A stretch of DNA of 64,000 bases, taken from Paraburkholderia ginsengiterrae. Its GTDB lineage: Bacteria > Pseudomonadota > Gammaproteobacteria > Burkholderiales > Burkholderiaceae. Made by a program: the position numbers and the translations under genes. The notes under the pieces were generated by a model, which saw nothing but the letters and a program-made list of their open reading frames with translations, made no database searches and was not told the origin of the DNA. Shown here in pieces: positions 17,152 to 26,567 of the stretch. Where the stretch lies: positions 151,619-215,618 of the forward strand of contig NZ_LXKA01000011.1 in the NCBI RefSeq assembly GCF_001645125.1. Reading direction: 5' to 3'. Numbering within the stretch: position 1 is the stretch's first letter; every line of letters begins with the position of its first letter.

Positions 17152-17717
17152 CGTGCTCTCCTCGACGCGATGTAGATGCTGAGCGGCGTCAGTACCAGCA
17201 TGGTGGGCAGAAGCGGCAGCCGCATGATCGCAATCGCGATGAAGCCGAGCACCGCGATAAGCGCGGCCATCGGGTCATGCCGCAACGGCAGCAGGATTTT
17301 CACGGCCATCGAGATCAACAGGCCGGCCGCGGCGGCCGCGAGACCTGCAAACAGATGGCGCACGTGCGGGTCGTTTTGCGTGTGTTCGTACAGCACGCCG
17401 AGGCCGATCACCACCAGCGATGGACCGGCGATCAGCCCGAGCAGGCCGGCCAGCGCGCCCGGCACGCCGCGAAAGCGCATGCCCATAGCCACCGAGAGAT
17501 TGATGACATTGCCGCCCGGCAAGAATTGGCAAAGGCCCAGCAGGTCGGTGAATTCTTTGGCGCTCAGCCAGCGGCGTTGTTCGACCAAGGCGCGCCGCGC
17601 CAGCGGCAGCGCGCCGCCGAATGAGATCAGCCCAAGGCCGAGAAAGCCGCCAAAAATTTCCCGCAATGTGGGTGGCGTAGCCAATGATGGCTCGGTCGAA
17701 GTGAGATCTTGGTCCAT
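17148..17717 (-). CDS. chrA: Chromate transporter, first ChrA half-subunit
   Basis: A 189-residue CHR-domain protein, starting at ATG 17717 (MDQDLTSTEPSLATPP). The signature is LREIFGGFLGLGLISFGGAL, then LSAKEFTDLLGLCQFLPGGN and VINLSVAMGMRFRGVPGALA. About five to six hydrophobic helices follow. It precedes the second half-gene with a 4-nt overlap, forming a split two-gene transporter. The divergent LysR gene at 17815 is the likely regulator. Confidence 0.88.
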   Translation of the reverse strand: MDQDLTSTEPSLATPPTLREIFGGFLGLGLISFGGALPLARRALVEQRRWLSAKEFTDLLGLCQFLPGGNVINLSVAMGMRFRGVPGALAGLLGLIAGPSLVVIGLGVLYEHTQNDPHVRHLFAGLAAAAAGLLISMAVKILLPLRHDPMAALIAVLGFIAIAIMRLPLLPTMLVLTPLSIYIASRRAR

Positions 17718-17814
17718 ATCGAGAAGCTTGCAGTTCAAGCTCAGGAGGGTAGCGCCGAACTGGCGGCGCGCAAAACGATTTTTGGGCGCGCGCTTGTGAT
17801 CTAGAATCACAAGC

Positions 17815-18732
17815 ATGGCTCGCAATCTCCCTCCCTTTCCGGCGCTGCGCGCCTTCGAAGCCGCGGCGCGGCATGAAAGCTTTACGGCTGCGGCGAACGA
17901 ATTGCATGTGACGCACGGTGCAATCAGCCGGCAAGTCGCGGCGTTCGAAACATGGCTGGGCGTGCAGGTGTTCCAGCGCCGCGGCAAGCGCGTGCGTCTG
18001 ACCGGCGATGGCCGCCGCTATCTGTCCACCGTGCAGGCCGCGTTCGACAGCATCGCGCTCGCCACGGATCAGTTGCGCGATACGGGTGTCGTCCACGTGC
18101 TGCGCGTGAATGCGCTGCCCACGTTTGCGATGAAGTGGCTGCTGCCACGGCTGCATCAATTCCAGCGCAAGGTGCCGAACGTGGAGTTGAGATTGGCCAC
18201 GTCGAACGCTCCGGTAGAAACGCTGGACAGCTTCGATGTGGCGGTGCGGCGCGGTCCGGCGCATTGGCCCAACTGCGTGAGCGGTCATTTTCTTGGCGAG
18301 AGCGAGATTCCGGTCTGCAGTCCCGCGCTATTGCAGCGCTCGCCGATCAAAGTCGCCGACGATCTCGCGCGGCATGTGCTGCTGCATTCCGACACGCGGC
18401 CGGACGCCTGGGGCAACTGGTTATCGGCGGCGGGGGTGACGGCCCGGTGCCGCAAGAAGCAATCGTTCGATCACTTCTACCTGGCCTTGCAGGCAGCAGT
18501 GGATGGTCTTGGTGTGGCGCTCGGGCCATTGCCGCTGCTCGCGGATGAACTGGCTTCGGGGCGGCTCGTGGTGCCGCTGGCGGGTCCGCGTATCGATGCG
18601 CGCGGCTACTGGTGGGTGGCGAGGCGAGAGGTTGCGCAGGCGCCGCTGGTGGCGCAGTTCTGTGAGTGGCTGCAAGCGCAAGGCGATCAGAATGACCAAG
18701 CGGAAGCGAGCGGCCAGGAGGCCGCCCGCTGA
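17815..18732 (+). CDS. LysR regulator of the GcvA type
   Basis: A 305-residue LysR-type regulator with a GcvA-like N-terminus: PFPALRAFEAAARHESFTAA then NELHVTHGAISRQVAAFETW. The effector domain shows LRVNALPTFAMKWLLPRLHQ and the late segment AAVDGLGVALGPLPLLADEL. It is divergent from the split chromate transporter with 97 bp between the starts, so it probably regulates that pair. The inducer cannot be inferred. Confidence 0.9.
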   Translation: MARNLPPFPALRAFEAAARHESFTAAANELHVTHGAISRQVAAFETWLGVQVFQRRGKRVRLTGDGRRYLSTVQAAFDSIALATDQLRDTGVVHVLRVNALPTFAMKWLLPRLHQFQRKVPNVELRLATSNAPVETLDSFDVAVRRGPAHWPNCVSGHFLGESEIPVCSPALLQRSPIKVADDLARHVLLHSDTRPDAWGNWLSAAGVTARCRKKQSFDHFYLALQAAVDGLGVALGPLPLLADELASGRLVVPLAGPRIDARGYWWVARREVAQAPLVAQFCEWLQAQGDQNDQAEASGQEAAR

Positions 18733-18754
18733 TATTCACGGTGCGTTCGCAACG

Positions 18755-19498
18755 TTACAGATAGAACATCCGGTCTTCGTCCGACTTGGCCGGATGCGGT
18801 TCGGCTTCTTCGCGGTCTTCATAGAACTTCAGCACTGCTTCGAGCACCTGATCCGGATCGTCGATGACCTGCATGAGGTCCATGTCGGTCGGATTGATCA
18901 GGCCCATCGGCAAGAGCGAGTTCCTGAACCACGCAAGCAGGCCTTCCCAGAACTCGCCGCCCACCAGAATGATCGGCACGTGGCGCGACTTCTTGGTCTG
19001 GATCAGCGTGAGGACTTCAGCGAGTTCGTCCAGCGTGCCGAAGCCGCCCGGCATCACGATCACCGCATCCGAATTCTTCACGAACGTGACTTTGCGCGTG
19101 AAGAAATGGCGGAAGCGCAACGAGATGTCTTGCCACTGATTGCCCGATTGCTCATGCGGCAATTCGATGTTCAGTCCGACCGAAGGTGCCTTGCCGGCAT
19201 GCGCGCCCTTGTTGGCCGCTTCCATGATGCCCGGGCCGCCGCCGGAGATCACCGCGAAGCCGGCATCCGACAGCTTGCGCGCGATTTGCGTGGCGAGCTT
19301 GTAGTAAGGCGAGTTCGGTTTCAGGCGCGCCGAACCGTAAATGCTGACCGCCGGGCGAATCTCCGAGAGGTACTCGGTCGCCTCGATAAACTCTGCCATA
19401 ATCGTGAACATCTGCCACGATGCGCGCGCCTTTTTGGCCGTTGCGCGCTCTTGATCTGCGAGTGATCGCAGACTCGGAATCACTTTTCTCTTAGTCAT
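18755..19498 (-). CDS. LOG-family protein (TIGR00730)
   Basis: A 247-residue LOG-family protein, formerly called lysine decarboxylase. The defining motifs are present: AVISGGGPGIMEAANKGAH and MPGGFGTLDELAEVLTL (PGGxGTxxE). Characterised LOG proteins release cytokinin bases from nucleotide precursors or act as nucleotide 5'-monophosphate phosphoribohydrolases. This longer subgroup has an N-terminal extension (MTKRKVIPSLRSLADQERAT). Its ATG lies one base from the polA ATG on the opposite strand, so each gene's upstream control lies inside the other. Confidence 0.88.
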   Translation of the reverse strand: MTKRKVIPSLRSLADQERATAKKARASWQMFTIMAEFIEATEYLSEIRPAVSIYGSARLKPNSPYYKLATQIARKLSDAGFAVISGGGPGIMEAANKGAHAGKAPSVGLNIELPHEQSGNQWQDISLRFRHFFTRKVTFVKNSDAVIVMPGGFGTLDELAEVLTLIQTKKSRHVPIILVGGEFWEGLLAWFRNSLLPMGLINPTDMDLMQVIDDPDQVLEAVLKFYEDREEAEPHPAKSDEDRMFYL

Positions 19499-19499
19499 A

Positions 19500-22250
19500 A
19501 TGCCTGAAGAACGAAGCCTTGAAGGTAAGACCCTGCTATTGGTCGACGGTTCGAGTTATCTGTACCGGGCCTATCATGCGATGCCGGATCTGCGCGGCCC
19601 CGATGGTGGTCCGACAGGTGCGCTCTACGGAATGATCAACATGCTGCGGCGCATGCGCAAGGAAGTCACCGCAGAGTATAGCGCGTGCGTGTTCGACGCC
19701 AAGGGCAAAACGTTCCGCGACGATTGGTATGCCGACTATAAGGCGAATCGTCCGTCCATGCCGGACGATCTCTCGCGCCAGATCGAGCCGATTCATGTGG
19801 CCGTGCGCGCGCTCGGCTGGCCGTTGCTGATGATCGAAGGCGTCGAGGCCGACGACGTGATCGGCACCCTCAGCACCGCGGCGGAACAGCGCGGCATGAA
19901 GGTGATCGTGTCGACTGGGGACAAGGATCTGGCGCAGCTCGTGTCGGATCATGTCACCCTCATCAATACGATGACCAACGAAACGCTCGACCGCGAAGGC
20001 GTGATCGCCAAGTTCGGCGTGCCGCCGGAGCGCATCATCGACTACCTGTCGTTGATCGGCGATACCGTCGACAACGTGCCGGGCGTCGATAAGTGCGGGC
20101 CGAAAACAGCGATCAAATGGCTCACGCAATTCGACTCGCTAGATGGCATCGTCGCACATGCTGACGAGATTAAAGGTGCGGTAGGAGACAATCTGCGCCG
20201 CGCGCTCGATTTTCTGCCAATGGCGAAAAAGCTCGTCACCGTCGAGCGCAATTGCGATCTGACCGGGCATGTCGTGTCGATCGGGGAAAGCCTGCCAAGC
20301 CGGCCTGAAGCGCGCGAGGAGCTGCGTGACGTGTTCATGCGGCACGGTTTCAAGACCTGGCTGCGCGAGGTGGAAAGCGCGAGCGCGGAGCCGGTGGAGG
20401 GCGCGCCGGCCGCCGACGTGCCGCCGGCGTTGACCGTGAATCACGAACGGCATTACGACACGGTGCAGACGTGGGAGCAGTTCGATGCCTGGCTCGAGAA
20501 GATCAACGTGGCCGAGCTGACCTCGTTCGACACGGAGACCACGTCGCTCGATCCGATGACGGCGCAGATCGTGGGGCTGTCATTGTCGGTGGAAGCGGGT
20601 CGCGCCGCATACGTGCCGCTCGCGCATCGCGGCCCAGACGCGCCTGTGCAGCTACCGCGCGACGAGGTGCTTGCGAAGCTCAAACCGTGGCTGGAGAGCA
20701 CCACGCACAAGAAGGTCGGTCAGCATCTCAAGTATGACGAGCAGGTGCTGGCCAACTACGGCATCGAAATGCGCGGCATCGAACACGACACGCTGCTGCA
20801 ATCGTATGTGGTGGAATCGCATCGCACGCATGACATGGACAGCCTCGCGCTGCGCCATCTCGGCGTGAAGACGATCAAGTACGAAGACGTGGCGGGCAAG
20901 GGCGCGAGTCAGATCGGTTTCGACGAAGTCGCGTTGGACAAGGCCTCGGAGTATGCGGCGGAAGACGCCGACATCACGTTGCAACTGCATCAGGTCCTGT
21001 ACCCGCAAGTGGCCGCGGAGAAAACGCTCGAATACGTGTACCGCGATATCGAAATCCCCACCTCGCGCGTGCTGCGCAAGATGGAGCGCACGGGCGTGCT
21101 GATCGATGCGGAAAAGCTGCGCCGGCAAAGCAGTGAAATCGCCACGCGGCTAATCCAGCTGGAAGGCGAAGCGTACGAGCTGGCCGGCGGTGAATTCAAT
21201 CTCGGCTCGCCGAAGCAGATCGGCCAGATCTTCTTCGAGAAGCTTGAATTGCCGGTGATCAAGAAGACTCCGAGCGGCGCCCCGTCCACCGACGAAGAAG
21301 TGCTGCAAAAGCTCGCCGAAGACTATCCGCTGCCGAAGATCCTGCTCGAACATCGTGGCTTGTCGAAGCTGAAGTCGACCTATACGGACAAGCTGCCGCG
21401 CATGGTCAACGCCACGACGGGCCGCGTCCACACGAACTACGCGCAGGCCGTGGCGGTTACCGGGCGTCTCGCGTCGAACGATCCGAACCTGCAGAACATT
21501 CCCGTGCGTACCGGCGAAGGCCGCCGTATTCGCGAAGCGTTTATTGCACCGCCGGGGCACAAGCTGGTCTCCGCGGATTATTCGCAGATCGAATTGCGCA
21601 TCATGGCGCACATTTCCGGCGACGAATCATTGCTGCGCGCGTTCTCGCAAGGCGAAGACATTCACCGCGCGACTGCGGCGGAGATCTTCAGCGTAACGCC
21701 GCTCGAAGTCTCGAGCGATCAGCGGCGCGTGGCGAAGGTCATCAATTTCGGGCTGATCTACGGCATGAGTTCGTTTGGTCTTGCCTCGAACCTCGGCATT
21801 ACGCGTGATGCCGCCAAGCTCTATATCGACCGCTACTTCGCACGTTATCCGGGCGTCGCGCGCTATATGGACGAAACGCGTGTGAGCGCGAAGGCCAAGG
21901 GTTACGTCGAAACGGTATTCGGCCGCCGCCTGTGGCTGCCGGAGATCAATGGTGGCAACGGTCCGCGCCGTCAGGCCGCCGAGCGAGCCGCGATTAACGC
22001 GCCCATGCAGGGCACGGCCGCCGACCTGATCAAGCTCTCCATGATCGCGGTACAGGACTGGATCGAAGAGTCGAAGATCGGCACGCGCATGATCATGCAG
22101 GTGCACGACGAACTGATTCTCGAAGTGCCGGACGGAGAGTTGTCCGAAGTACGCAAGCGCTTGCCCGAGTTGATGTGCGGTGTCGCCGACCTGAAAGTGC
22201 CGCTGGTCGCCGAAGTAGGCGCGGGCCTGAACTGGGAAGAAGCGCATTGA
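19500..22250 (+). CDS. polA: DNA polymerase I
   Basis: A 916-residue DNA polymerase I for Okazaki fragment processing and repair. The 5'-3' exonuclease domain spans about 1-290 (LLLVDGSSYLYRAYHAMPDL, GVEADDVIGTLS). The 3'-5' proofreading domain at about 330-510 keeps its acidic DxE (LTSFDTETTSLDPMTAQIVG), so it should be active. The polymerase part has motif A LVSADYSQIELRIMAHISGD, motif B RRVAKVINFGLIYGMSSFGL and motif C MQVHDELILEVPD. The length matches the family. It is head to head with the LOG gene. Confidence 0.97.
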   Translation: MPEERSLEGKTLLLVDGSSYLYRAYHAMPDLRGPDGGPTGALYGMINMLRRMRKEVTAEYSACVFDAKGKTFRDDWYADYKANRPSMPDDLSRQIEPIHVAVRALGWPLLMIEGVEADDVIGTLSTAAEQRGMKVIVSTGDKDLAQLVSDHVTLINTMTNETLDREGVIAKFGVPPERIIDYLSLIGDTVDNVPGVDKCGPKTAIKWLTQFDSLDGIVAHADEIKGAVGDNLRRALDFLPMAKKLVTVERNCDLTGHVVSIGESLPSRPEAREELRDVFMRHGFKTWLREVESASAEPVEGAPAADVPPALTVNHERHYDTVQTWEQFDAWLEKINVAELTSFDTETTSLDPMTAQIVGLSLSVEAGRAAYVPLAHRGPDAPVQLPRDEVLAKLKPWLESTTHKKVGQHLKYDEQVLANYGIEMRGIEHDTLLQSYVVESHRTHDMDSLALRHLGVKTIKYEDVAGKGASQIGFDEVALDKASEYAAEDADITLQLHQVLYPQVAAEKTLEYVYRDIEIPTSRVLRKMERTGVLIDAEKLRRQSSEIATRLIQLEGEAYELAGGEFNLGSPKQIGQIFFEKLELPVIKKTPSGAPSTDEEVLQKLAEDYPLPKILLEHRGLSKLKSTYTDKLPRMVNATTGRVHTNYAQAVAVTGRLASNDPNLQNIPVRTGEGRRIREAFIAPPGHKLVSADYSQIELRIMAHISGDESLLRAFSQGEDIHRATAAEIFSVTPLEVSSDQRRVAKVINFGLIYGMSSFGLASNLGITRDAAKLYIDRYFARYPGVARYMDETRVSAKAKGYVETVFGRRLWLPEINGGNGPRRQAAERAAINAPMQGTAADLIKLSMIAVQDWIEESKIGTRMIMQVHDELILEVPDGELSEVRKRLPELMCGVADLKVPLVAEVGAGLNWEEAH

Positions 22251-22417
22251 CGTGCGTGTGACGGCGCGCGATAACGTCGCGCGCATGTCACACATGTGAT
22301 TTGGCGGCTTGTGACAATCCGTCCTGCTAACGGACAATCGCTGAAAGACGGCGCGCTCGCGTGTTAGCTCATGCGCCCCGTCGCGACGCATTACCATCGG
22401 CAATCACGGAGAGTTCA

Positions 22418-23767
22418 ATGCATCGTTTTATCGTCGTTGGGGGGGGCGCGGGGGGGCTGGAGTTGGCGACGCGTCTGGGCGATCGTTATGCACCCCACAA
22501 GAATAAGAGTGGTGTGCAGGCGCAAGTCACGCTCGTCGATCGCAATCCGACTCATATCTGGAAGCCGCTGCTGCATGAAGTGGCGGCCGGCAGTATGGAC
22601 CCGTTCACGCAGGAACTCGAATACGCGGCGCAGGCGCGCTGGCATGGCTTCGAGTTTCAACAGGGAGAACTGACCGGGCTGGACCGCGCGAACAAGCGGC
22701 TCACGCTGGGTACGGTGCTCGACGACGACGGCGCCGAATTGCTCCCCGAGCGCGAGCTCGAATACGACACGCTGATCATCGCGATCGGCAGCACGACCGC
22801 TTTTTTCGGAGTGAAAGGCGCGCCGGAATATTCCCTCGCACTCGACACCGTGGGCCAGGCGGAGCGTTTCCGCAAACGCCTGATCGCGGCCTGCATGCGC
22901 GCCGAGCATCAGGTCCACGAGCCTGTCGAATCAACGCCGGGCGCGGCACCCTCCAGCGAGCCGCGCATTCAGGTGGCGATCGTCGGAGGCGGCGCGACGG
23001 GGGTGGAGTTGTCGGCGGAATTGCGCAACACGGCGCAGGTGCTGTCCGCGTACGGTCTGCATAAGCTCGATCCGCGGCATGACGTCGGCATTGTGCTGAT
23101 CGAAGCGGGGCCGCGCATTCTGCCGGCCTTGCAGGAGCGTGTGTCGACAGCTACCGCCGAATTGCTCACCAAGCTCGGCGTGAAGCTGATGATCGGCGAA
23201 ACGGTGGCCGAGGTCGCGCCGGGCATCATCCGCACGGCCAGCGGTAAAACGGTGCGTGCCGACCTGACGGTGTGGGCGGCGGGCATCAAGGCGCCAGCTA
23301 TCCTGAGCCAGCTCGACGGCCTGCCCGTCAATCGGCTTGGCCAGCTCAACGTGCGCCTGACGCTGCAAACCGAAATCGACGACAACGTCTTTGCGCTCGG
23401 CGATTGCGCGGCTTGCCCGTGGCCGGGTAACGAGCGTAACGTGCCGCCGCGCGCGCAGGCCGCCCATCAGCAGGCAAGTTTTCTGATGAAAGCGCTGGCG
23501 GCGCGGCTCGACGGCAAGCCGCTGCCGGAATTCGCTTATCGCGATTTCGGCTCGCTGGTGTCGCTCGGACACTTCAGTGCGGTTGGGAATCTGATGGGCG
23601 GGGTGATCGGCGGCAACATGCTGATTGAAGGTCTGTTCGCGCGATTCATGTACATGTCCCTGTACCGGCTGCATATTGCCGCGCTGCACGGCTACGCGCG
23701 CATGGTGCTCGATACCTTCGCACACTGGTTGCGGCGTACCACGCTGCCGCGGGTCAAGCTGCATTAA
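22418..23767 (+). CDS. NADH dehydrogenase type II-like FAD oxidoreductase
   Basis: A 449-residue flavoprotein of the NDH-2 family, which passes electrons from NADH to quinone without pumping protons. FAD motif: MHRFIVVGGGAGGLELATRL. NAD motif: IQVAIVGGGATGVELSAELR. Also diagnostic are VWAAGIKAPAILSQLDGLPV and NVFALGDCAACPWPG, followed by RAQAAHQQASFLMKALAARL. A C-terminal amphipathic or hydrophobic stretch (MYMSLYRLHIAALHGYARMV) probably anchors it to the inner membrane. ATG 22418 is preceded by GGAGAG. The gene starts 168 bp after polA and is convergent with the sulfurtransferase gene. Confidence 0.9.
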   Translation: MHRFIVVGGGAGGLELATRLGDRYAPHKNKSGVQAQVTLVDRNPTHIWKPLLHEVAAGSMDPFTQELEYAAQARWHGFEFQQGELTGLDRANKRLTLGTVLDDDGAELLPERELEYDTLIIAIGSTTAFFGVKGAPEYSLALDTVGQAERFRKRLIAACMRAEHQVHEPVESTPGAAPSSEPRIQVAIVGGGATGVELSAELRNTAQVLSAYGLHKLDPRHDVGIVLIEAGPRILPALQERVSTATAELLTKLGVKLMIGETVAEVAPGIIRTASGKTVRADLTVWAAGIKAPAILSQLDGLPVNRLGQLNVRLTLQTEIDDNVFALGDCAACPWPGNERNVPPRAQAAHQQASFLMKALAARLDGKPLPEFAYRDFGSLVSLGHFSAVGNLMGGVIGGNMLIEGLFARFMYMSLYRLHIAALHGYARMVLDTFAHWLRRTTLPRVKLH

Positions 23768-23818
23768 CGCGCGTTACTGCGCCGATGCAGAAGGTTGCAT
23801 CCGCAACGGCGCAGGTCG

Positions 23819-23855
23819 AAAAAATGCCGTTGCCGCTTCAAGGCGGCAACGGCAT
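23819..23855 (-). terminator. Rho-independent terminator of the sulfurtransferase gene
   Basis: A 13-bp stem (23824-23836 with 23843-23855) closes a 6-nt loop. On the minus strand it is followed by a run of six T. It lies about 30 bp past the end of the sulfurtransferase gene. Confidence 0.9.
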
Positions 23856-23884
23856 GTCTGCTATCCGTGAGACTGGGCTTGCGC

Positions 23885-24754
23885 TTACGGATTCGGGCCG
23901 GTCGCGACCGGCCGCTTCGGATCGGAACTCCATTCGCTCCACGATCCCGCATACAGCGCGGCGCCGTGCAGGCCGGCAACTTCCATAGCCAGCGCGTTCA
24001 CACACGCCGTCACGCCCGAGCCGCATTGCAGCACCACGTGTTCCGGCGACGTATCGCCCAGTAGCGCGTGGAATTCCTCGCGCAGTGTATGGGCCGACTT
24101 GAAGCGGTTGTCGGCCGTGAGATTGTCCTTGAAGTAGCGATTGAGCGCGCCCGGAATGTGGCCGCCGACGCGATCGAGCGTCTCGTTTTCGCCGCGATAG
24201 CGATCGGCAGCGCGCGCGTCGAGCACGACCCGCTCCTTCGTACTGAGATTGCGTTCGACCGTCTGGGCGTCGACCGTGACGGACAGCGGCGCGGCTGCGT
24301 TGAAGTCGCCGTTATTCTGGGCCGGCGCGTCCTGCGTCAGCCGTTGACCCGCCGTTTCCCATGCCTGCAGGCCGCCGTCGAGCAGGGCGACCGCGTCGTG
24401 GCCGAGCCAGCGCAGCAGCCACCAGGCGCGGGCGGCGTACATGCCGCCTTGCGCGTCGTAGGCGATCACTTGCTGCCCCTGTTTGAGGCCGCGCGACTCC
24501 AGTGTTTCGACCAGCCGCGCGCGATCCGGCAGCGGATGACGCCCGTTCGTCCCGTTCTTGGGCCCCGACAGGTCGCGGTCAAGGTGCAGGTAGTGCGCCC
24601 CCGGCAGATGCCCGGCCAGGTAGGCTTTTTCGCCCGCGTCGGTGTCGGCCAGGTCGAAACGGCAGTCGATCACGAACACGCTGCCCGGCGCGACGGCGAG
24701 CCGTTCCGCGAGATTGGTCGCGGAGATCAGAGTGGTGTAGTGAGTGTGGGGCAT
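23885..24754 (-). CDS. sseA: Sulfurtransferase (SseA-type, two rhodanese domains)
   Basis: A 289-residue sulfurtransferase of the 3-mercaptopyruvate/thiosulfate type. It has two rhodanese domains. The inactive N-terminal one is marked by VFVIDCRFDLADTDAGEKAY, LAGHLPGAHYLHLDRDLSGP and HPLPDRARLVETL. The catalytic C-terminal one has HIPGALNRYFKDNLTADNRF and the active-site loop HVVLQCGSGVTACVNALAME. The CGSGVTA loop is the SseA form rather than the thiosulfate-type CRxGx. The upstream gene on the opposite strand is NDH-2-like, convergent, with a strong terminator between. Confidence 0.92.
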   Translation of the reverse strand: MPHTHYTTLISATNLAERLAVAPGSVFVIDCRFDLADTDAGEKAYLAGHLPGAHYLHLDRDLSGPKNGTNGRHPLPDRARLVETLESRGLKQGQQVIAYDAQGGMYAARAWWLLRWLGHDAVALLDGGLQAWETAGQRLTQDAPAQNNGDFNAAAPLSVTVDAQTVERNLSTKERVVLDARAADRYRGENETLDRVGGHIPGALNRYFKDNLTADNRFKSAHTLREEFHALLGDTSPEHVVLQCGSGVTACVNALAMEVAGLHGAALYAGSWSEWSSDPKRPVATGPNP

Positions 24755-24801
24755 GATGTCTCCTGTCGAGCGAATGGCCGACCTATTCCGATAGTCTAAA
24801 C

Positions 24802-24829
24802 AAAAAAAGACGGGCCGAAGCCCGTCTTT
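24802..24829 (-). terminator. Rho-independent terminator of the Rieske oxygenase gene
   Basis: A 10-bp stem AAAGACGGGC/GCCCGTCTTT (24806-24815 and 24820-24829) around a CGAA tetraloop. On the minus strand a run of seven T follows. It lies 38 bp beyond the oxygenase stop. Confidence 0.92.
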
Positions 24830-24866
24830 CCATGTGTTGATGCTGCCCAGCTCTCGCGGGCACCAA

Positions 24867-25973
24867 TCAGATCGTGCCCAGTTCGCGCCGCAGGAACTCG
24901 TGGAAGTGTTGCATGCCGTCTTCCATCGGGCTTTGGTACGGGCCGACCTGGGATTCGCCGCGATTCATCAGCGCGCGGCGGCCGGCGTCCATGCGTTCGG
25001 CGATCTCGTCGTCTTCGCGGGCCGTTTCCATGTAGGCGGCGCGCTCGGCTTCGACGAACTCGCGCTCGAACAGCGCGATTTCCTCAGGGTAATAGAACTC
25101 GACCACGTTGGTGGTTTTCTGCGGGCCGCGCGGAATCAGCCACGACACGACCAGCACGTGCGGATACCACTCGATCATGATGCCCGGGTAGTACACCATC
25201 CAGATCGCGCCGAATTCCGGCGGATTGCCGTCGCGGAAGCGCAGCACTGCGTCGTGCCACTTGCGGTACGTCGGGCTGCCCGGCTGCTCCAGATCCTTGT
25301 GCACGCCAACTGTCTGGACGCTATACCAGTCGCCGAATTCCCACGTCAGGTCGTCGCAATTGACGAAGCTGCCGAGGCCCGGGTGGAACGGCGCGACGTG
25401 GTAGTCCTCCAGATAGACCTCGATAAAGGTCTTCCAGTTGTAGTTGCACTCGTGCACTTCGACATGATCGAACATGAAGCCCGAAAAATCGAAGTGCTCT
25501 TTCGTGCCGAGGCGTGCCAGATCGCGCGCGACATCGCGCCCCTGCGCTTCGAACAGCAGGCCTTGCCAGTTCTGCAGCGGCGTGGCGCCGAGATTCAGGC
25601 AGGGGTTGTCGGCGAAATGCGGTGCGCCCAAGAGCTGGCCGTTCAGGTCGTACGTCCAGCGGTGCAGGGGGCAGACGATATTCTCCGTCTGGCCGCGGCC
25701 GTTGAGCATGATGGCTTGCCGGTGGCGGCACACGTTCGACAGCAGTTCGACTTGCGACTGCTGGTTACGGACGAGCACACGCCCTTCTCTCTCGCTCGGC
25801 AAAGCAAAATAATCCCCCGCTTCGGGCACCATGAGATCGTGGCCGATGTAACGAGGACCTTTCTTGAAAAGGGTGTCGATTTCGCGCGTTAGAAGCGCTT
25901 CGTCAAAGTAAGCCGTGACTGGCAGCTGGCTGTGGACAGACCGCAACTGCAATGCATTGCTCAGATTGGACAT
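24867..25973 (-). CDS. Rieske non-haem iron oxygenase, alpha subunit
   Basis: A 368-residue ring-hydroxylating-type oxygenase alpha subunit. The Rieske 2Fe-2S site CRHRQ ... NIVCPLHRWTYDLNG matches the CxH-x15-17-CxxH pattern. The mononuclear iron site is EVYLEDYHVAPFHPGLGSFV (two His), with a later acidic ligand expected in the C-terminal region. ATG 25973 (MSNLSNALQ) has GGGAG upstream; an in-frame ATG at 26015 adds a spurious hydrophobic leader. No ferredoxin or reductase gene lies nearby, so electron donors must come from elsewhere. The substrate is unknown; the gene seems conserved among Burkholderia backbone genes. Confidence 0.88.
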   Translation of the reverse strand: MSNLSNALQLRSVHSQLPVTAYFDEALLTREIDTLFKKGPRYIGHDLMVPEAGDYFALPSEREGRVLVRNQQSQVELLSNVCRHRQAIMLNGRGQTENIVCPLHRWTYDLNGQLLGAPHFADNPCLNLGATPLQNWQGLLFEAQGRDVARDLARLGTKEHFDFSGFMFDHVEVHECNYNWKTFIEVYLEDYHVAPFHPGLGSFVNCDDLTWEFGDWYSVQTVGVHKDLEQPGSPTYRKWHDAVLRFRDGNPPEFGAIWMVYYPGIMIEWYPHVLVVSWLIPRGPQKTTNVVEFYYPEEIALFEREFVEAERAAYMETAREDDEIAERMDAGRRALMNRGESQVGPYQSPMEDGMQHFHEFLRRELGTI

Positions 25974-26258
25974 TCCCACTCCCGTGAAGATGAAAGCAGT
26001 GAACAACCCAACCATCGATAGATTCGATTTAGGGAGCCCGCTAGTATATCAGTTTCCCCTCCCTGGGGGCGCTTAAGTGTCTGATTTGGGTCAAAAAAGT
26101 TTGGAAAGTTCGACTTTTTCGCCGCAGACTGATCGTTTTTTTTCTGCGAGACTGCTAGGGCTGCGCAACGGGCGAGGACGGGGCGTAGAGCGGCGAGCAG
26201 ATCGGAAAAGTTGCTTTTGCCGTAGAATGTCCGACTTGTTTTAATTTTGCGACTATTC

Positions 26259-26567
26259 ATGGCGAAGACCGCGTCGAAAGAACCTGCTGCCACGCCAGCC
26301 GAAGGCGTCGACACCACGCCGCTGCCCGAGAACTACGAGGCCGCTCAGGCGGAGCTGGAAGGACTGGTTGCACGCATGGAAGGCGGCAATCTCAGTCTCG
26401 AGGAGTCGCTCACCGCCTACCGGCGCGGTGCGGCCCTCGTGGCGTTTTGCCAGCAGCAGCTCGAGAAGGTTGAGCAGCAGGTGCGCGTGCTCGACGGCGA
26501 GACGCTCAAGCCGCTGCCCATGAATACCGCAGGCACAGCCGCTACTGAAAGCGGGGACGACCTATGA
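26259..26567 (+). CDS. xseB: Exodeoxyribonuclease VII small subunit
   Basis: The 102-residue small subunit of exonuclease VII, which degrades single-stranded DNA together with XseA. The conserved core is YEAAQAELEGLVARMEGGN then LSLEESLTAYRRGAALVAFC and QQQLEKVEQQVRVLDG. An N-terminal extension (MAKTASKEPAATPAEGVDT) and a C-terminal tail flank it. The stop overlaps the ispA start by 4 nt. XseB is often next to ispA in proteobacteria. Confidence 0.93.
   Translation: MAKTASKEPAATPAEGVDTTPLPENYEAAQAELEGLVARMEGGNLSLEESLTAYRRGAALVAFCQQQLEKVEQQVRVLDGETLKPLPMNTAGTAATESGDDL

Noticed and set aside
22436-22460. A run of G bases that might be a sequencing fault or slippage site
   Set aside because: It encodes the expected GGGAGG of the FAD-binding motif in frame, so the gene is intact.
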